From contig UZAN01040017.1 in the NCBI GenBank assembly GCA_900618425.1, forward strand, positions 27,469 to 91,468: DNA of 64,000 bases, in the 5' to 3' direction. The translations under genes and the position numbers were made by a program. The notes below the pieces were generated by a model that saw only the letters and a program-made list of their open reading frames with translations, had not been told where the DNA came from and made no database searches. The stretch's first letter is position 1, and each line of letters opens with the position of its first letter. Source of the stretch: Echinostoma caproni. Lineage: Eukaryota; Platyhelminthes; Trematoda; Plagiorchiida; Echinostomatidae. Below, one piece after another: positions 26,725 through 38,075 of this stretch.

Positions 26725-27400
26725 TTGTGTGTCGACATCCAGTCGTTAGTTTACTGTTGTCGTTGGTTCCCGTGTATACTGATAGGCAAAACATTAAGTG
26801 AAAACGGCTATCCACAAACCTTCAACAAAAAGCAGACTACGACAGATTTTCAGCTCTGTTATTTTACTGTTCCTATGGAAAGGGTTTATGCGACGATTAA
26901 TTTCAAGGGAGATATGCTAGCTAAAACGCTAACTCATTCATTGCCGCATGTCATCGAAAGAATCTACCTTGCTGCCAAATTCTGTCTCTCTCCCTCTCTT
27001 AATACGAAGCCTATACTGCAGTTGCAACTGAAAGACAAGTTACCTGGTCAGTCAATCTTATTTTGTGTGTACTTTTGTTCGCTGTCCCGTGGAGGGGAAT
27101 ACGTAGGAAGCACCACTATATTGACGATTATCAAAGAGGATTCAAGAACAATGTCCAGCTCGGTTATCAAAAGGGCTCAATAAAAATGCGATAAGTGCCA
27201 TCCTGACTGACTCACTGGACACGGGTCAATAGCTGGCATGATTGAGGATGTTCAAGGTCAACTACCGGGCTGCATATAATCGATCAAAAGGGCTGAGACA
27301 GAATCCTGTCCACAGCCGAAGCGACCGCGATCAGACAGACAAAAGCTACCAATACTGTGTTCGCTGAAACAATTTGTCGAAACCCTTCGGCTGCCCTGGT
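26725..27400 (+). pseudogene. Penelope-like element: RT C-terminus, linker and GIY-YIG endonuclease
   Basis: The 152-codon frame 26725-27183 continues by frameshift to 27400. It opens with the RT thumb end GKTLSENGYP (PLEs typically read NGYP here). The linker follows: ATINFKGDMLAKTL, then KPILQLQLKDKLPGQS. The endonuclease has CVYFCSLSRGGEYVGSTT (GIY-YIG region, usually VYxFxCxCGxxYVGRTT), a shifted block NAISAILTDSLDTG, RAAYNRSKGLR, AEATAIRQTKA, and the C-terminal SLKQFVETLRLPWSK. The order and spacing match PLE endonucleases. The RT palm is missing (5' truncation near 26.75 kb). The element continues straight into the 3' region at 27401. Inactive copy, but domain identity is clear. Confidence 0.85.
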
Positions 27401-27610
27401 CTAAGGGCAGTGAGATTGTGGAACAGACATACCAGTCTGACACATCCTTGATTGGTCCATCCGGACAGTCCCCAACCATCAACCATCGCAATAACTTTAT
27501 GAGCACTTACACCACGGATTATCAAGCTATGGTATGCCTACATGTTCGATTGTGTACTGTACTGGCCTGATGAAATATACTGAAACCGATCGATAGGTTC
27601 GGTATGGTCA
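27401..27610 (+). repeat. 3' terminal region of the Penelope-like element
   Basis: Follows the PLE endonuclease C-terminus without a gap. About 180 bp recur at 1.06-1.25 kb, again on the + strand, which defines this as element sequence. Shared words: TTGAYTGGTCCATCC, TGAGCACTTACACYACGGAYTATC and CATGTTCGATT. The distal end carries a hammerhead-like core (separate entry). Confidence 0.7.
27561..27604 (+). ncRNA. Hammerhead-ribozyme-like core in the PLE 3' end (probably degenerate)
   Basis: CTGATGA (27567-27573) is followed eight bases later by GAAA (27582-27585). From the last A of GAAA a 5-bp helix forms, ACCGA (27585-27589) with TCGGT (27599-27603), and then A27604. This is the order C3-A9, stem II, G12-A15.1, stem III, UH expected of a type I hammerhead. 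The stem II segment AATATACT pairs poorly (outer A-T only), and I cannot pair stem I. In the copy at 1236-1254 the outer stem II pair is G-C instead. Hammerheads are known in PLE terminal repeats. I regard this as a decayed relic at best. Confidence 0.35.
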
Positions 27611-28558
27611 GCGTTGGTCAACATTAGTGCCGCCGTTATTGCTCATGGCCTGAGAGACGGATTAGAATCTACCCACACAATGTTTTAATGCAATTCTCGA
27701 AATATATGTGCATCGCTCAAACACAACAAGGTGCCAAGTCGTACCACTCGACAGAGGTTGTGATTGTTACAATGACTAACATCAATGCTTTAACAAGGAC
27801 AACTGCCTTTACCGTTCATTCATTCGCACAGATGCGTAATCGGTTATCGATCGGTTGAAGATTTAACGTTTTACTTCACACTCCCGTTGACTAGGTGGGT
27901 GAATTGTGATTGTCGTTCATCCGTTTGTACAGTTACATTAGTGCAACGGGGTCGATGAGTCGAAGTTCAACTGAAGTTCGCATTCATCAGTGAGAATAAC
28001 CTCGAGGCGGGAAAAAAACGCGGCAGAGGCTTTGGTGGTCTGTGTGAACGAATGATCACGTACAATTTATCCACAGTATTGTGTAGATTACAAAGATTTG
28101 TTCTTAACAAACCAATAAACTTCGTTTCCTCTAGCCGGGCTCTCCGTTTGAAACCAACAAGAGTGATATTAAGACCAATTTTACACCCCAGTATTCTAGT
28201 AACTTCTGCACTTCTCTAATTGAAGTAACTCTTGGGCAATCACTGCTTCACATTCATCTTCTTTGCGAAGCTTAACTTCATTCGAGAATAGCTGATATAA
28301 TGACTAAATAAGAGAGTTTATAGAACATTTTCAAATATAATTTTTTCATCATTAAATTCAAAACCAACGATTTCCCCTTCAAAATGATGCTCACTAAAAG
28401 ACACATCATGAGTGAGATTGTATTTGACCTCTCGTGATTGCATCATTATTTGATTCAAAATGGGTTTGAAACCGGCTTTTATGAAAGAGTTCATAAAATT
28501 GAAATAATAATTTTTTTTACTCTTTTACTTTTTACTTCCTTTTTTATTGAATGTACAC
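27611..28558. other. No recognisable gene
   Basis: No motif recognised. Sequence near 28320-28540 is markedly AT-rich. Confidence 0.4.
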
Positions 28559-28709
28559 TATACAGTCAACTTTCAGGAAGGGGGCTGAGGCCGTACAAAG
28601 GCTGCCTGGGGAAAATGCAGATATAGGGAAGACGGACGGCGATGGAGCAGTTTAAACGTGAGACACCCAGGTAACTATTTCGTGACCTAACCACTTGGCC
28701 ACCACCGCC
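28559..28709 (-). repeat. SINE-like repeat S1, copy A
   Basis: About 150 bp related to 61859-61994. Both contain TACAGTCAACWTTCAGGAAGGGGGC, GCGATGGAGC and GACCTAACCAC followed by GGCCACCACC. On the minus strand the order is a GTGGTTAGGTC A-box-like word followed by the degraded B box region, consistent with a tRNA-derived SINE running on the minus strand. This copy has a small insertion relative to the other. Confidence 0.6.
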
Positions 28710-29895
28710 AAACTTTGAACCTTCATTGCCCAGAATTTTTCATTCGGTTTTTGTGTTTAATCGCTCATCCTAGACCACAAACAAAACTTATTCCAGTAGC
28801 TATTTTCTAGACGCATATTTGAAAGAAGAAATCACACACTGATCCATTTCTCGTAATTTTACAGGATAGTTCCGAATAGCCTTGCATATTTGGTTTTACA
28901 GAATTCTGCGTCATCGTTGTGACAAGCGACGATGTTTATGAATATTAAAATAGAGCGTCTTTGAGAAGCCTTTTCGCTATTGAAATCAGACAACCACATT
29001 TGGTATAACGCAGATTTTATCCGTCTTTTGAGAAATACAGACACAAAGAAGGGATTTTCTACCACGGAGTGATCGCAGCGTATGAAATTTTCCAATAAGC
29101 AGCGGTAATGAGAATTCTGCAGTCATGTTCCCACAAACTATCAATGTAACTCTTTCTTTGGATTCCTTGGCTCCATAAGTTATTTACCGTCTGAGACTTA
29201 AAATCCCTCTCTGGGAGCTGCTTAGAACAACTGCAAAACGCCGATAGAAACTCGTCCGTTGCATCTCCTGGTATCGTCAAACCTTTCCACACACCTTAAA
29301 AGTAATGCACTCGGGCAGCTGTTTGTCTCTAACTTTGTAGGATTGAATACCCGGTCTGTCTGACGAAACCTTGAAGTTACCATAATGCACTTTTTGTGCT
29401 AACTAGCTTAACTTCCTAAAAGCAATGCTCTTCACTGCGTGAAACCATGCCAAATTCGTCCAATTAACCGCCTTGAGATTTTCTCTACTTATCTGATGGC
29501 ATCTCTCTTGAGATGCTCCATCCTTGGCGAATTCTCCGATATTCGCTCAAGTGTACGGAACATTGCAGATAGCTATTGTCGAAACACCAAGCACCTTGGC
29601 TACGCAGCTCTGAATTATACCTGCAGATTCAGCATTTCCAACACATTCCACTTTTCCTTAATTGAGGGGCTTTCACTTTTGGACGACAAATAACACCGCC
29701 TTCGATTGCTGTTATCCCTGTGCCTTACCCACAAGGGTTATCCAATCAATGAGCAGTATTCTGTTCGCCTCACGCTAGGTGAAACGTAATTGGTTGAATT
29801 TGACATAGCATGTGTGTCAGGCATTCATGAGACCGTAAATCTGTCAACGACCAAGTGAGTAGGTATCAGAGTGGGTGACCTATTGAGCGAGAGTG
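28710..29895. other. No recognisable gene
   Basis: Frames at 28859-29095 (-), 29059-29292 (-) and 29439-29693 (+) are open but unassigned. I see no RT, endonuclease or gag motif here. The stretch ends at the ACTTG tail of the following LINE. Confidence 0.4.
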
Positions 29896-32892
29896 TAACA
29901 AGTCAAGTCAAGTCAAAAATCGCTTTATTCATCCTAATGGATGGATTCTCAGCTTCTTGCACTTCATGAACATTTATCGTCACATACAGTCACAAAAAAG
30001 TGAAAAAAAGGCATCGTCAATTTAAAGAAATTCGGAGTTAAAAGTTTGAAAATGAATATCAATTGCGTAAGAATTTCAAAAAGTCTTCTCTAACGGATGC
30101 CTTTTGGACCAGAAATCTCGAAAAATAGGGAGTGACGGACAAACGATAGGCAGTGGTACGAGCGTACACCAGTTTATGACAACATCTTGTCACAGAAGTG
30201 GATATGCATTGTTTAAATTCTGTGTGTAATGGGTGAGTGGTGTCTGATATAATATTGTTACAGAAGTTATCGCAAAAGGTAAAATGTTTATCAGCGATAA
30301 AGTTAAGTAAGTGTAAATAAGGAATACCGCTTGTGCGAGAAATAATTTTAATAGACCGGCATAGAATTGTGTAATCTTTAGCTCTAAGACCGGCAAATGA
30401 AACTGGAGATCAGTAGAGAAGATGAGTAACAACACAAGAATATACAAATTGGGTTAGTAAGTACGATGGAACTTTCAAAGAACGCAAGTGGGTAATAAAG
30501 AAGCAACCGTCGAATCTTTACAAAAGTAGAAGTTAAGTGCGAGGTCCAGGTGAGACCTTGACGGATAGTGACCCGAGGTATTGTAGAGAGTTTACTGAGG
30601 GAATAGGCTAATGTCAACATAGAGTGCGGAAAAATTTATAGCAAAAGAATGTAGCCGTTTTCCTTTGATGAGCGAAAAGGTGACATCGCTACATTTAGAT
30701 GCACTGAGAGATAACTTGGAAGATGAAGACCATAAGCTTAAGGCAGATAAACTGGTTTGGAGATGTGAGAAGCGGGAATCACTTTGGAATTTGGAACCTA
30801 TTGTGACATCATCAGCATACTTAATAAGATCATTTGGGTTAGTGGGAAGGTCACGAATATAGAAAGAGAAAAGAAAGGGGACAGAATTGCATCCTAGAGC
30901 ACCCCTGATTTGACTGGTAGGGAGTCAGAGGTTTTTCCAAGATACTTTGTGAATTGCGTTCTGCCAGCAAAATAGTCTTGGAGTAGAGACAGTATTATTG
31001 GACAATCCAGCACCTTGGAGTAGAGACAAAAGCCCGCTGCTGTCAACACAGTTGAAAGCGTTACTATAGTCGAGGAAACATACACGAAAATCCCTGCCGT
31101 GCATGTCTAGGGTTCGTAAAACTGAGTTTATCAAATAAGCGGTAGCATCTAAGGTAGAACGTTGTTTGCGATAAGCGAATGGGTTTTCATCTAGCTGCCC
31201 AGTATTGGGAATAATGTCACAGAGTATAAACTTTTCGCAAATCTTTAGTAAAATAGAAGTGCAGGCGATTGGTCGTAGTTTGCCAGCTTCTTTTTGGGGA
31301 CTGGTGTGATGCGCACAGGTCTCTAGCAGTCGACTATGTTTTGTTCCTCGAAGCAGCGATTGAAAATACCGGCAAGTGGCTCCCCCAGATAATGCGCACA
31401 TTCCCTGAGGACGACTGGACACAGTCCGTCAGGACCGGAAGCTTTCGATATTTTTAGGCACTTCAGTTGTGCACGCACCTGATTAGAATTGACACGTGAA
31501 ATTTCACGATGGTCAACTGATTGGAAATAAGGGTGCGATACTTCAGTTTCAGTCGACGTGGAAAACATGTAGTTGAGTTCATCTGCTGCGGGCTGGGGCC
31601 CGCGTAGTCTGAATTTTGTTCCACAAAGTTTTTTCATAGCGCTTCAGATTTGCTTGCAATTTCGGTCTCCAAAAAGGGGTTTCAGTGTAGAGTTTGTCAA
31701 GATTATGGATCTCATCCTTAATCAGCACTGACTTTCGTTTAACTAAAGGTCGATCACGATTTTTATATGCCCATTCCTTGGTTCTTCTGAGGGTCTTCAA
31801 AGTGGGAGAAGAAAATCTGCCGAGACTGATGTATTTAAGGGCTATGGGGCAGCAGATGTCAAAGCAGAATTTCAAATAGCTCGTGAGATGTTCACACTCG
31901 ATCGAGACACTGGGATCAAAGAACCTATCGAAATTTGTACCAGAGACCAGTTCTCTCAGTGATGCCAAGTGGACCGGGTCACACAACCTATGAAAAATCT
32001 TCTGGCTAAATGTACGTGTCAGTGTGTTATGATGTTTCTTTGAATAGACTTTTGGTAAAACATTGATGATACAATGATCGGAATTTGCCAGAGGGGCTCC
32101 TCTTCGCACAGCAAACAGGTCAGGATCGTTCGAAAACATGAGATCAAGCCACGCGGTTCCTCTTGCGGAAAAATTTACAATATTGTAGAGAGTGAGACAT
32201 GTCAAGAAATGAATATCTGCATGGTTGAAATCGCCACTAACAACAAAAAGAGAGCGTTCAGTGTAGTTAGAAAGTTCGGATATAAATACATCAGCAAACG
32301 TCTGTACATCAGAAGTTGCACTGGAAGGTGCTATGTAAATGTTTGATGCCACAATGGAATGATATTTACTAAGGAAACGGGGTTTACCTTCAACCGAAAG
32401 ACATGAGATATATCCTACGTTGTAAGTGAAGATAATCTTTGTAGACTTAGACCAAGACGATTTGGTGGAGGTTATTAGACCACCGCCTCGATTTCGTAGT
32501 AGACAGTCTCTATCCAAAAGATGCATATCGAATAGATCCAGCTTAACCAAAGAATCGTTGATGTCAGGATGTAACCACGTTTGTTGCAGCATAACTATCC
32601 CTAATGCATGGTATTTTTTCATCCTTATCAGTTTCGTGAAGTCGCTTATTTTGACAAATAGTGATCGTACGTTTGATGAGCAAATGGCAGGGATAGACAT
32701 TTTCTGAGGTTTTCTGTTACGTAATGCCACTTTCCGGCCTGCTCGGTGTTTTCTGAGGAAACCTGATCTAGACGGTCTGCATCTTTTGTATCTACTTTTA
32801 ACTTGCTGACTGAACTGATAGAGAATGCCACTCTTGCGCGATAACACATAATGTTGCAAATTCTTTAAAGATTTCGGGGCGTATGTAATCAT
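29896..32892 (-). mobile_element. Near full-length CR1/jockey-like LINE (endonuclease + RT)
   Basis: Best preserved element in the window. The minus-strand ORF 31579-32892 (437 codons) encodes an APE-type endonuclease: SSNVRSL (N74), LQQTWLHPDINDSL (residues 102-115), RNRGGG (133-138), SGDFNHADIHFL (219-230) and NSDHCIIN (270-277). The metal-binding Glu expected in the ETW motif is Gln (QTW, codon CAA), so this copy is probably catalytically dead. RT follows in two further frames: KISKASGPDGLCP (31323-31637), KLRPIACTSILLKICEKF, FAYRKQRSTLDATA, motif A CFLDYSNAFNCVD, motif B with one stop (VKSGVL then DAILSPFLFSFYI), and motif C KYADDVTIGS (30808-30820). The C-terminus includes ADKHFTFCDNF. 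The 3' end is a CAAGTCAAGTCAAGTC tract at 29896-29912. Only a few frameshifts separate the frames, so the copy is fairly young. ORF1 was not identified. Confidence 0.92.
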
Positions 32893-33439
32893 GAAAGCGA
32901 CGAAAGAAAACTTGATTCAAACGATTTAATCTAATGTTTGACGTAAAAGTTGATAAATTGTTCACTGGGGCACAAAAATGTAGTTCGGCCTTCCTATGTG
33001 TATCGTCAGGACCTACGTTATTATGTATAACATTGGTGTGGGTTTTCTAAAAAATGGGAAATATTATGAAATGCGATCTCCCATCGGTTAGACAGAAGGA
33101 GATTTATTGTGTTTGGATTATTTCTGTGCCACCGAATTGAGAAAAGAAAGACCGCTGCTTCACTTTGAACAAAGTGTTATCGCGTTTCCAGTTAGACTAC
33201 TCATGAGTAGCATTAAGTGCACTTGATGTATAACAGGATCCCGTACCGGTAGCGTCCTAATGGGAGAAATTTCTGTATATCGCTCAAATGATCGACGGAA
33301 ATTCATTGCTTCTGTATCAGTTTATATGTTGCTTCATAAACAAGGCTAAGAATTTAGAAATATCTCTATTCTGTGCGAAAGCGAAAATAACAACTGATAA
33401 AGAACAATCCTGCAAACCAATTAGTTGATATGCCTCACC
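32893..33439. other. Probable LINE 5' flank or unassigned sequence
   Basis: No clear frame. It could include the 5' UTR of the 29.9-32.9 kb LINE, but no second copy in the window lets me test that. Confidence 0.4.
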
Positions 33440-34011
33440 AGCCCCTACAGAGAGAGAGAATAACGCGAAACTGTCGGCGGTAAGTGAGAATAAATCCCCA
33501 GATGAAGAAAACGTTCATTCACAGGATCTGATCTCTATGGTAAACCACACATTTGAAATAATACCTAGTTTAAACCAAAGCATATTCGACGAGAAGGTGT
33601 TTCATAAGTCCTGGTGACACTGAGTCATTTCACCCATTTACAAAGGTAGCTGCGTAAGTCATCTCGAGAAATATAATCCATTTGCATTTCTTTGCGCTCT
33701 GTCAAAAGCAATGGAATCTATTATTATTATTCATTCTGGGATGGAGTATTTTAAGAAGTATAACATTCCGTCGCCCGCACAGCAAGGGTTTTGAGGAAAG
33801 CAGTCGTGCATCACAAATCCGTTAATTGCATCAGATAAGTGGTTAAGAACATTAGATGCATGGGAGGCAGTAGACTTAGTCAATTTGGACTGCTCCAAAG
33901 CTTTCGACAGAGTGAATGACCATATACCGTTTCGAAATATCTATGACTGATATGTTTGAGGGTTGTTCTCTGAGGAGGATTTTTTCTGTGTTGACCCGTA
34001 TCAGTTCGAGT

Positions 34012-34319
34012 TAACGGTTCTCTGGATGGGTAAATTCGAATGTGAAAAGATCAGTGCTATCGGTGTGGCCTCGTAGCTCAGCCTGGCAGAGCACGCGCGT
34101 ACAAAGGAATGTGAAATTGGTGAATACCATCGGTGTGGCCTCGTAGCTCAGCTGGTAGAGCAAATTGGAATGTGAAAAAGATCAGTGCTATCGGTGTGGC
34201 CTCGTAGCTCAGCTGGTAGAGCATGCGCGTACAAAGCGAAGCCAGCGTCCATGCGTGGGTTCGAATCCCACCGAGGTTACTGAACTTTTCACAGTCGACA
34301 TACAAACTAGCGGTTCTCT
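34012..34319 (+). mobile_element. tRNA-derived SINE with three tRNA-like heads, flanked by a 12-bp target-site duplication
   Basis: TAACGGTTCTCT (34012-34023) and TAGCGGTTCTCT (34308-34319) flank a 284-bp insertion and differ at one base. Removing the insert and one copy restores the LINE RT frame (VRVNGSL joined to SGPIEAV). The insert holds three copies of TATCGGTGTGGCCTCGTAGCTCAGC, with acceptor-like GGCCTCG at 34067, 34137 and 34198. Each is preceded by (A)TGTGAAA-type linker sequence, except that only the last has a full tRNA-like body and B box. The tail reads TTACTGAACTTTTCACA and recurs at 40141-40195. Pol III transcription from the internal boxes is inferred. Confidence 0.8.
34198..34279 (+). 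tRNA. tRNA-like body of the SINE (not a functional tRNA gene)
   Basis: GGCCTCG can pair with CGAGGTT (two G-U pairs) as an acceptor stem. GCTC/GAGC gives a D arm with AGCTGGTA loop. GTGGG-TTCGAAT-CCCAC is a perfect T arm. The anticodon arm is TGCGC/GCGAA with one mismatch and loop GTACAAA (apparent ACA), and about 14 extra nt precede the T arm. The imperfect anticodon arm, the large extra arm and the tandem partial copies argue for a SINE head rather than a decoding tRNA. Confidence 0.55.
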
Positions 34320-34990
34320 ATCGGGACCAATTGAGGCTGTCCGTGAATTTCCACAAGGATCTATACTTGGTTCCTACCTTTTACTAGAATTCATATACGT
34401 CCTTCCAGATGTCCTTGGAGAAAGGACACAATAATTTGCCGACGGCGCCAAAACGTGGAGAACGGCACAGCATCCTGAAGATTCAAACATGCTACAGGAA
34501 ACACGTGACGCAGCTTACCAATGATCCAACAGTAATGATATCCATTCCAACGTTTGAAAAGGTGTGGTTGTGTCGTCAAGTCATGGGGATTGCTTTCCCT
34601 AAGTACTGGGAAGTCAGTCATTACCACATGCTACAAACGAGAAGGACCTGGGAGTTATCGTTTGCAAGGATCTAAGTTGCTACACACATTACGTTAGAGC
34701 ATCATCAAGGGCCATAAAGGAAGTTGGATTACTAAAATGTGCTCGCGCATTATTCTAATAGACCTATTACTTATTTTCCATCAGCATACATTAAACCATA
34801 CACCGCGTGTTATCCAAGTTAGGAATCCATGGCTAATTCTCTACCAAAGGCACTGGATCGTCCGAAGAGAACAGTAATTAAATGGTCGATAAGTTACAAT
34901 TCCAACCCTACTCTGAAACCCTGCAAATTCTCAGACGCTATTCATCCCAAAATCGGTGAAGTTCAGAAAACAGGAACTTCTTATGCATTA

Positions 34991-37900
34991 ACCTAACCAC
35001 TGGCACAGTACTATAATAATGCTATCCAGGGTTGACCGCTTCAGAAGTTTTCTCCTTGAACTGTTGCCCAAAATGTTCAGCTGCACTGCCATTGTCACCG
35101 TTGCAGCCACAGGGTTTCAATACCTGGAACTCTCTTGTACTGCAGATTGTTTGTGTTCCGGTCATTGATTCATGGAAGCTGCCGGTCCGCGCAACGTTGG
35201 AACATCTAAGTGTCCAATACCAATGTGTAAAGGTGATAAGTTCTCATTCAATTCTGCAACTATCTTCATCTTGTATAGCGCTATGTTTGGAGAATTATGC
35301 AAACAGCAGGTTGAGCAAATGCTGATGGAAGGACTCGTTGAAGAAGCTCCAAAGCTTTATGCCCGCTCTCTGCTAGTGATCGCAAAGCTCAATAGTGAAC
35401 TCTTGCCGCATGTAGACCATTCAGTATGTTGGCTTGTGCTGATTGAGTATGATGATGGCGTTCACTGTTGGCACTAAACCATTCCAGTTCAAATGACTGC
35501 CGTGCAGACTGGCAGGAGCACTATTTTCTGAGGATTAAGTTACTTGAGAGTGTTCCATATGTGTTGGTGTCACTTTATCGCTGTTTGCAATCAATTCAAT
35601 AAACGTGTTTCAACTCATACATGTCCAGAAGTGAATACAGTAGTTTGGCTTTCAAATTTGCAGTTCGGGAAGACAACTGTGACCTCACTCGGTAATTACG
35701 TGAGAGATAGAGATGTGCGGCGTAGCGTACTATAGCCGATTTGTCTAATGTTTTACGACCATTACATAACCCTTATATGCGCTACTCAAGAAAGTGCATC
35801 GCTTCCGATGAATACCAGAAGCCCAACATATATTTGACCAACTTCGGATTTCCATGACGCAACATCGTCTGACTGTGAAGTTGTCGCTAATTCAGGAACT
35901 CTTCACAGTTGTGACAGGTGCCTGTGTTGTCGGATTGCGAGCTGTACTCAAGCATGCGAACGGAGTTGTTGTTTATACACGAGCTTTACTCTCTCTCCAA
36001 CCGCACGGGAATATTTGACCATTGAACAAAAGGTCCGGTGACCTGTTGTGGCACTGGATAATAGATGATCATAACTGCTTGACGAGAGCTTCCACATAGA
36101 AGCGTGCCGCAAACCACCAGGATGAATCAGGACAGATTAGAACCAGAAAGGAAAGCCATTCCGATAAATAATTTGTCCGTGAGAGTACCGTTTCACAGCC
36201 ACTGATTTTACAGGCGGAAAAAGGTGTATGGTGGATATATATTATCTCGACTGAATGAAAACGATTCCCTTAAAGTTGACGTTCAGAAGTCGAACAGGAC
36301 TTAAATGAACAGTGTAAAGAGCAGCACCCCTGCCAAGTAAGTAAAGCAGTAACACAAGCCACCCATACTAAAATGCATTTATCGCGTTATCGAGACCCGT
36401 GCGGAAACTACATTATTTCAATGCAGCCGTAGCCTCAGTGAAACGACTGTCAGGATATAATGTACTTGGAATTTCGCACCAGTTCGACCGAATCCTTATT
36501 GAGGAAAGTTATGAACTAACAGGGAATAATTTCATCATGATTTTGGCCGAAATGGAACAATAACCAAATAATTCATCTAAGCAAAAGATCAAGCTTTTTT
36601 ATGTCTGGTGTGTTCCGAGGGAGGTACTGTAAGGTGTAAACAAAAGGGGCATATTTTCTGCAGCATTTTGGAAAAGATGATTATTTACTGGTTAAATGTC
36701 TAGCACTTTTCACCACGTTTTTACACATATCCGATGAGAAATACTGTTCCAACAATTGAAATCGGTAAACCTTGCATTGACGAGAAGAGTTATATTTACT
36801 TTGCTCGAGAGATCGGAGAAATCAGTCGGTTCGTGAACTTCCTCTGGGGCTGCAAACTCATGCTTCAAAGTGTGAGCTTGGAAATCCGTTGAATGATCAA
36901 CTTTGAGGTCGCCTGATTTCAGAGTCTAATCTTCCCGTCCTCCAACGGAAGCTTCTAGGGCAATGAGATCAAACATTTCAGTATAAGAAAAGCGTTTGTG
37001 AACAATATCAAAATATGAAAGCAGTAGCAACAGCAAATGAAACTGTTATATTCTTAGTTTTGACCTAACCCCATTTGCTAAGCAATTCCGATGAATTCAA
37101 AGGGTCCTTCAGTTGCCATCAGCGAAATCCCAAATTTCATCAATCCGTTTCTGCAATCGGCAATCAAATTCGATCGAAACCTGCTCCTCGTGGACAGCCT
37201 CTATCCCATTTGTCATATACATTCAATCGAATAAAATGTTTTAGTTGCGGCAGTGTTCTCGCTTCATTCCTTTTGTCTCAACAAGTAGGTAAACTTCAAC
37301 GCAACAGTTCAGTTCGGCGATACTTCGATTATTCTTGTTTCCGTTATTAGTTATGCTTTTTTACGCTACAATGAATAATCTCATTCCCTCTAGTGAAGAC
37401 TTGCCAGTCAAAATATCAGAAAGAATGTTTAAATGTCACCTAACGATTACAAACACCCGGAATTCCATTCAATGTGTGACGGATGTGACATACTTAAGCA
37501 ACTGAAACTATGAGCTTTCTTTATCATCACTGTTTGATGATTTATGTGGGCTGAAAACTTTATATGCCGTAACTGTATGGCAATGTAAATTCATTAAGTT
37601 ATTCCACTAGTGAATTGGTATACTTAATTTCGTTTATATCATTGAACCTGGCGTCGGTTCAACACAAGCTTCATCAAATATGATTATCACATCCGATAGC
37701 AGATTATGTTAACCCAAAGATAGTGTGCTCAAATCCCGCCGAGGGTTTTGTCCAACTTCCTTAGTTCTTCTACAGCATACAAAATAACATAGCAGTGTTA
37801 ATTCTTCTTTCCGAGGAAATATATTGTAGAATTGTTCAGTTCATAAAATCAGAACAGCAACAAATTTCAATGGACTAGTGGAGAATTTATTTCGGTTTCA

Positions 37901-38004
37901 TTGGGGAATTTCGTCATACACCAAGGAAAGAAATTGGAAAATGAAGTTCTGTCGAGCGCCACACATGTGAATCAATCTTGTTCAGTTTCATCCGCAATGT
38001 GAAG
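34991..38004. other. No recognised gene; one unassigned open frame
   Basis: About 3 kb. The frame 35172-35477 (ATG, about 101 codons) has four cysteines early on (KCPIPMCKG) and a helix-like QVEQMLMEGLVEEAPKLYA stretch. I do not recognise it and see no splice context I trust. A CTCAAATCCCGCCGAGG word at 37732 resembles the B box of the 34-kb SINE. Nothing else stands out. Confidence 0.4.
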
Positions 38005-38075
38005 TATTCGGCCCGACTGAAGATCGAACCCTGGATTTCACGTGTGGAATGCATATTACTCACTTGAACAGCGGT
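38005..38075 (-). repeat. tRNA-derived SINE head S2, diverged copy
   Basis: On the minus strand: TTCAAGTGAGTAATATGCATTCC followed by CCAGGGTTCGATCTTCAGTCGGG. Spacing and words match the A-box/B-box arrangement of the copies at 51355-51440 and 56135-56212, with more substitutions. Confidence 0.5.

Larger units (their letters stand above)
33440..34990 (+). pseudogene. CR1-like LINE RT fragment (+), split by a SINE
   Basis: Plus-strand RT of a different LINE lineage from the minus-strand copies. Blocks in order: SVISPIYKG (33640), LCALSKAMESIII, NIPSPAQQGF, KWLRTLDAWEAVDLVNLD continuing to CSKAFDRVNDHIP (motif A). The VSVRVNGSL strand is then cut by a SINE. After the SINE the frame resumes at GSLSGPIEAVREFPQGSILG (motif B), the region of LLLEFIYVLPDVLG, and much later NEKDLGVIVCKDLSC with SRAIKEVGLLKCARALF at 34640-34755. 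Motif C is not recognisable. Several frameshifts are present. The relative at 54.1-55.9 kb shares the ISPIYK, ME-SI and EKDLG blocks. Confidence 0.83.

Noticed and set aside
34198..34279. Functional tRNA gene (apparent ACA anticodon)
   Set aside because: Anticodon stem mismatch, a 14-nt extra arm, two G-U pairs at the acceptor end, tandem partial heads and a transposon-type target-site duplication all point to a SINE.
34078..34305. Minus-strand open frame through the tRNA-like array
   Set aside because: It is the antisense reading of repeated tRNA-like sequence, a common spurious protein call.
35172..35477. Cysteine-containing host gene
   Set aside because: Only one frame, no recognisable domain and no reliable splice sites. 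Kept only as a note in the stretch description.
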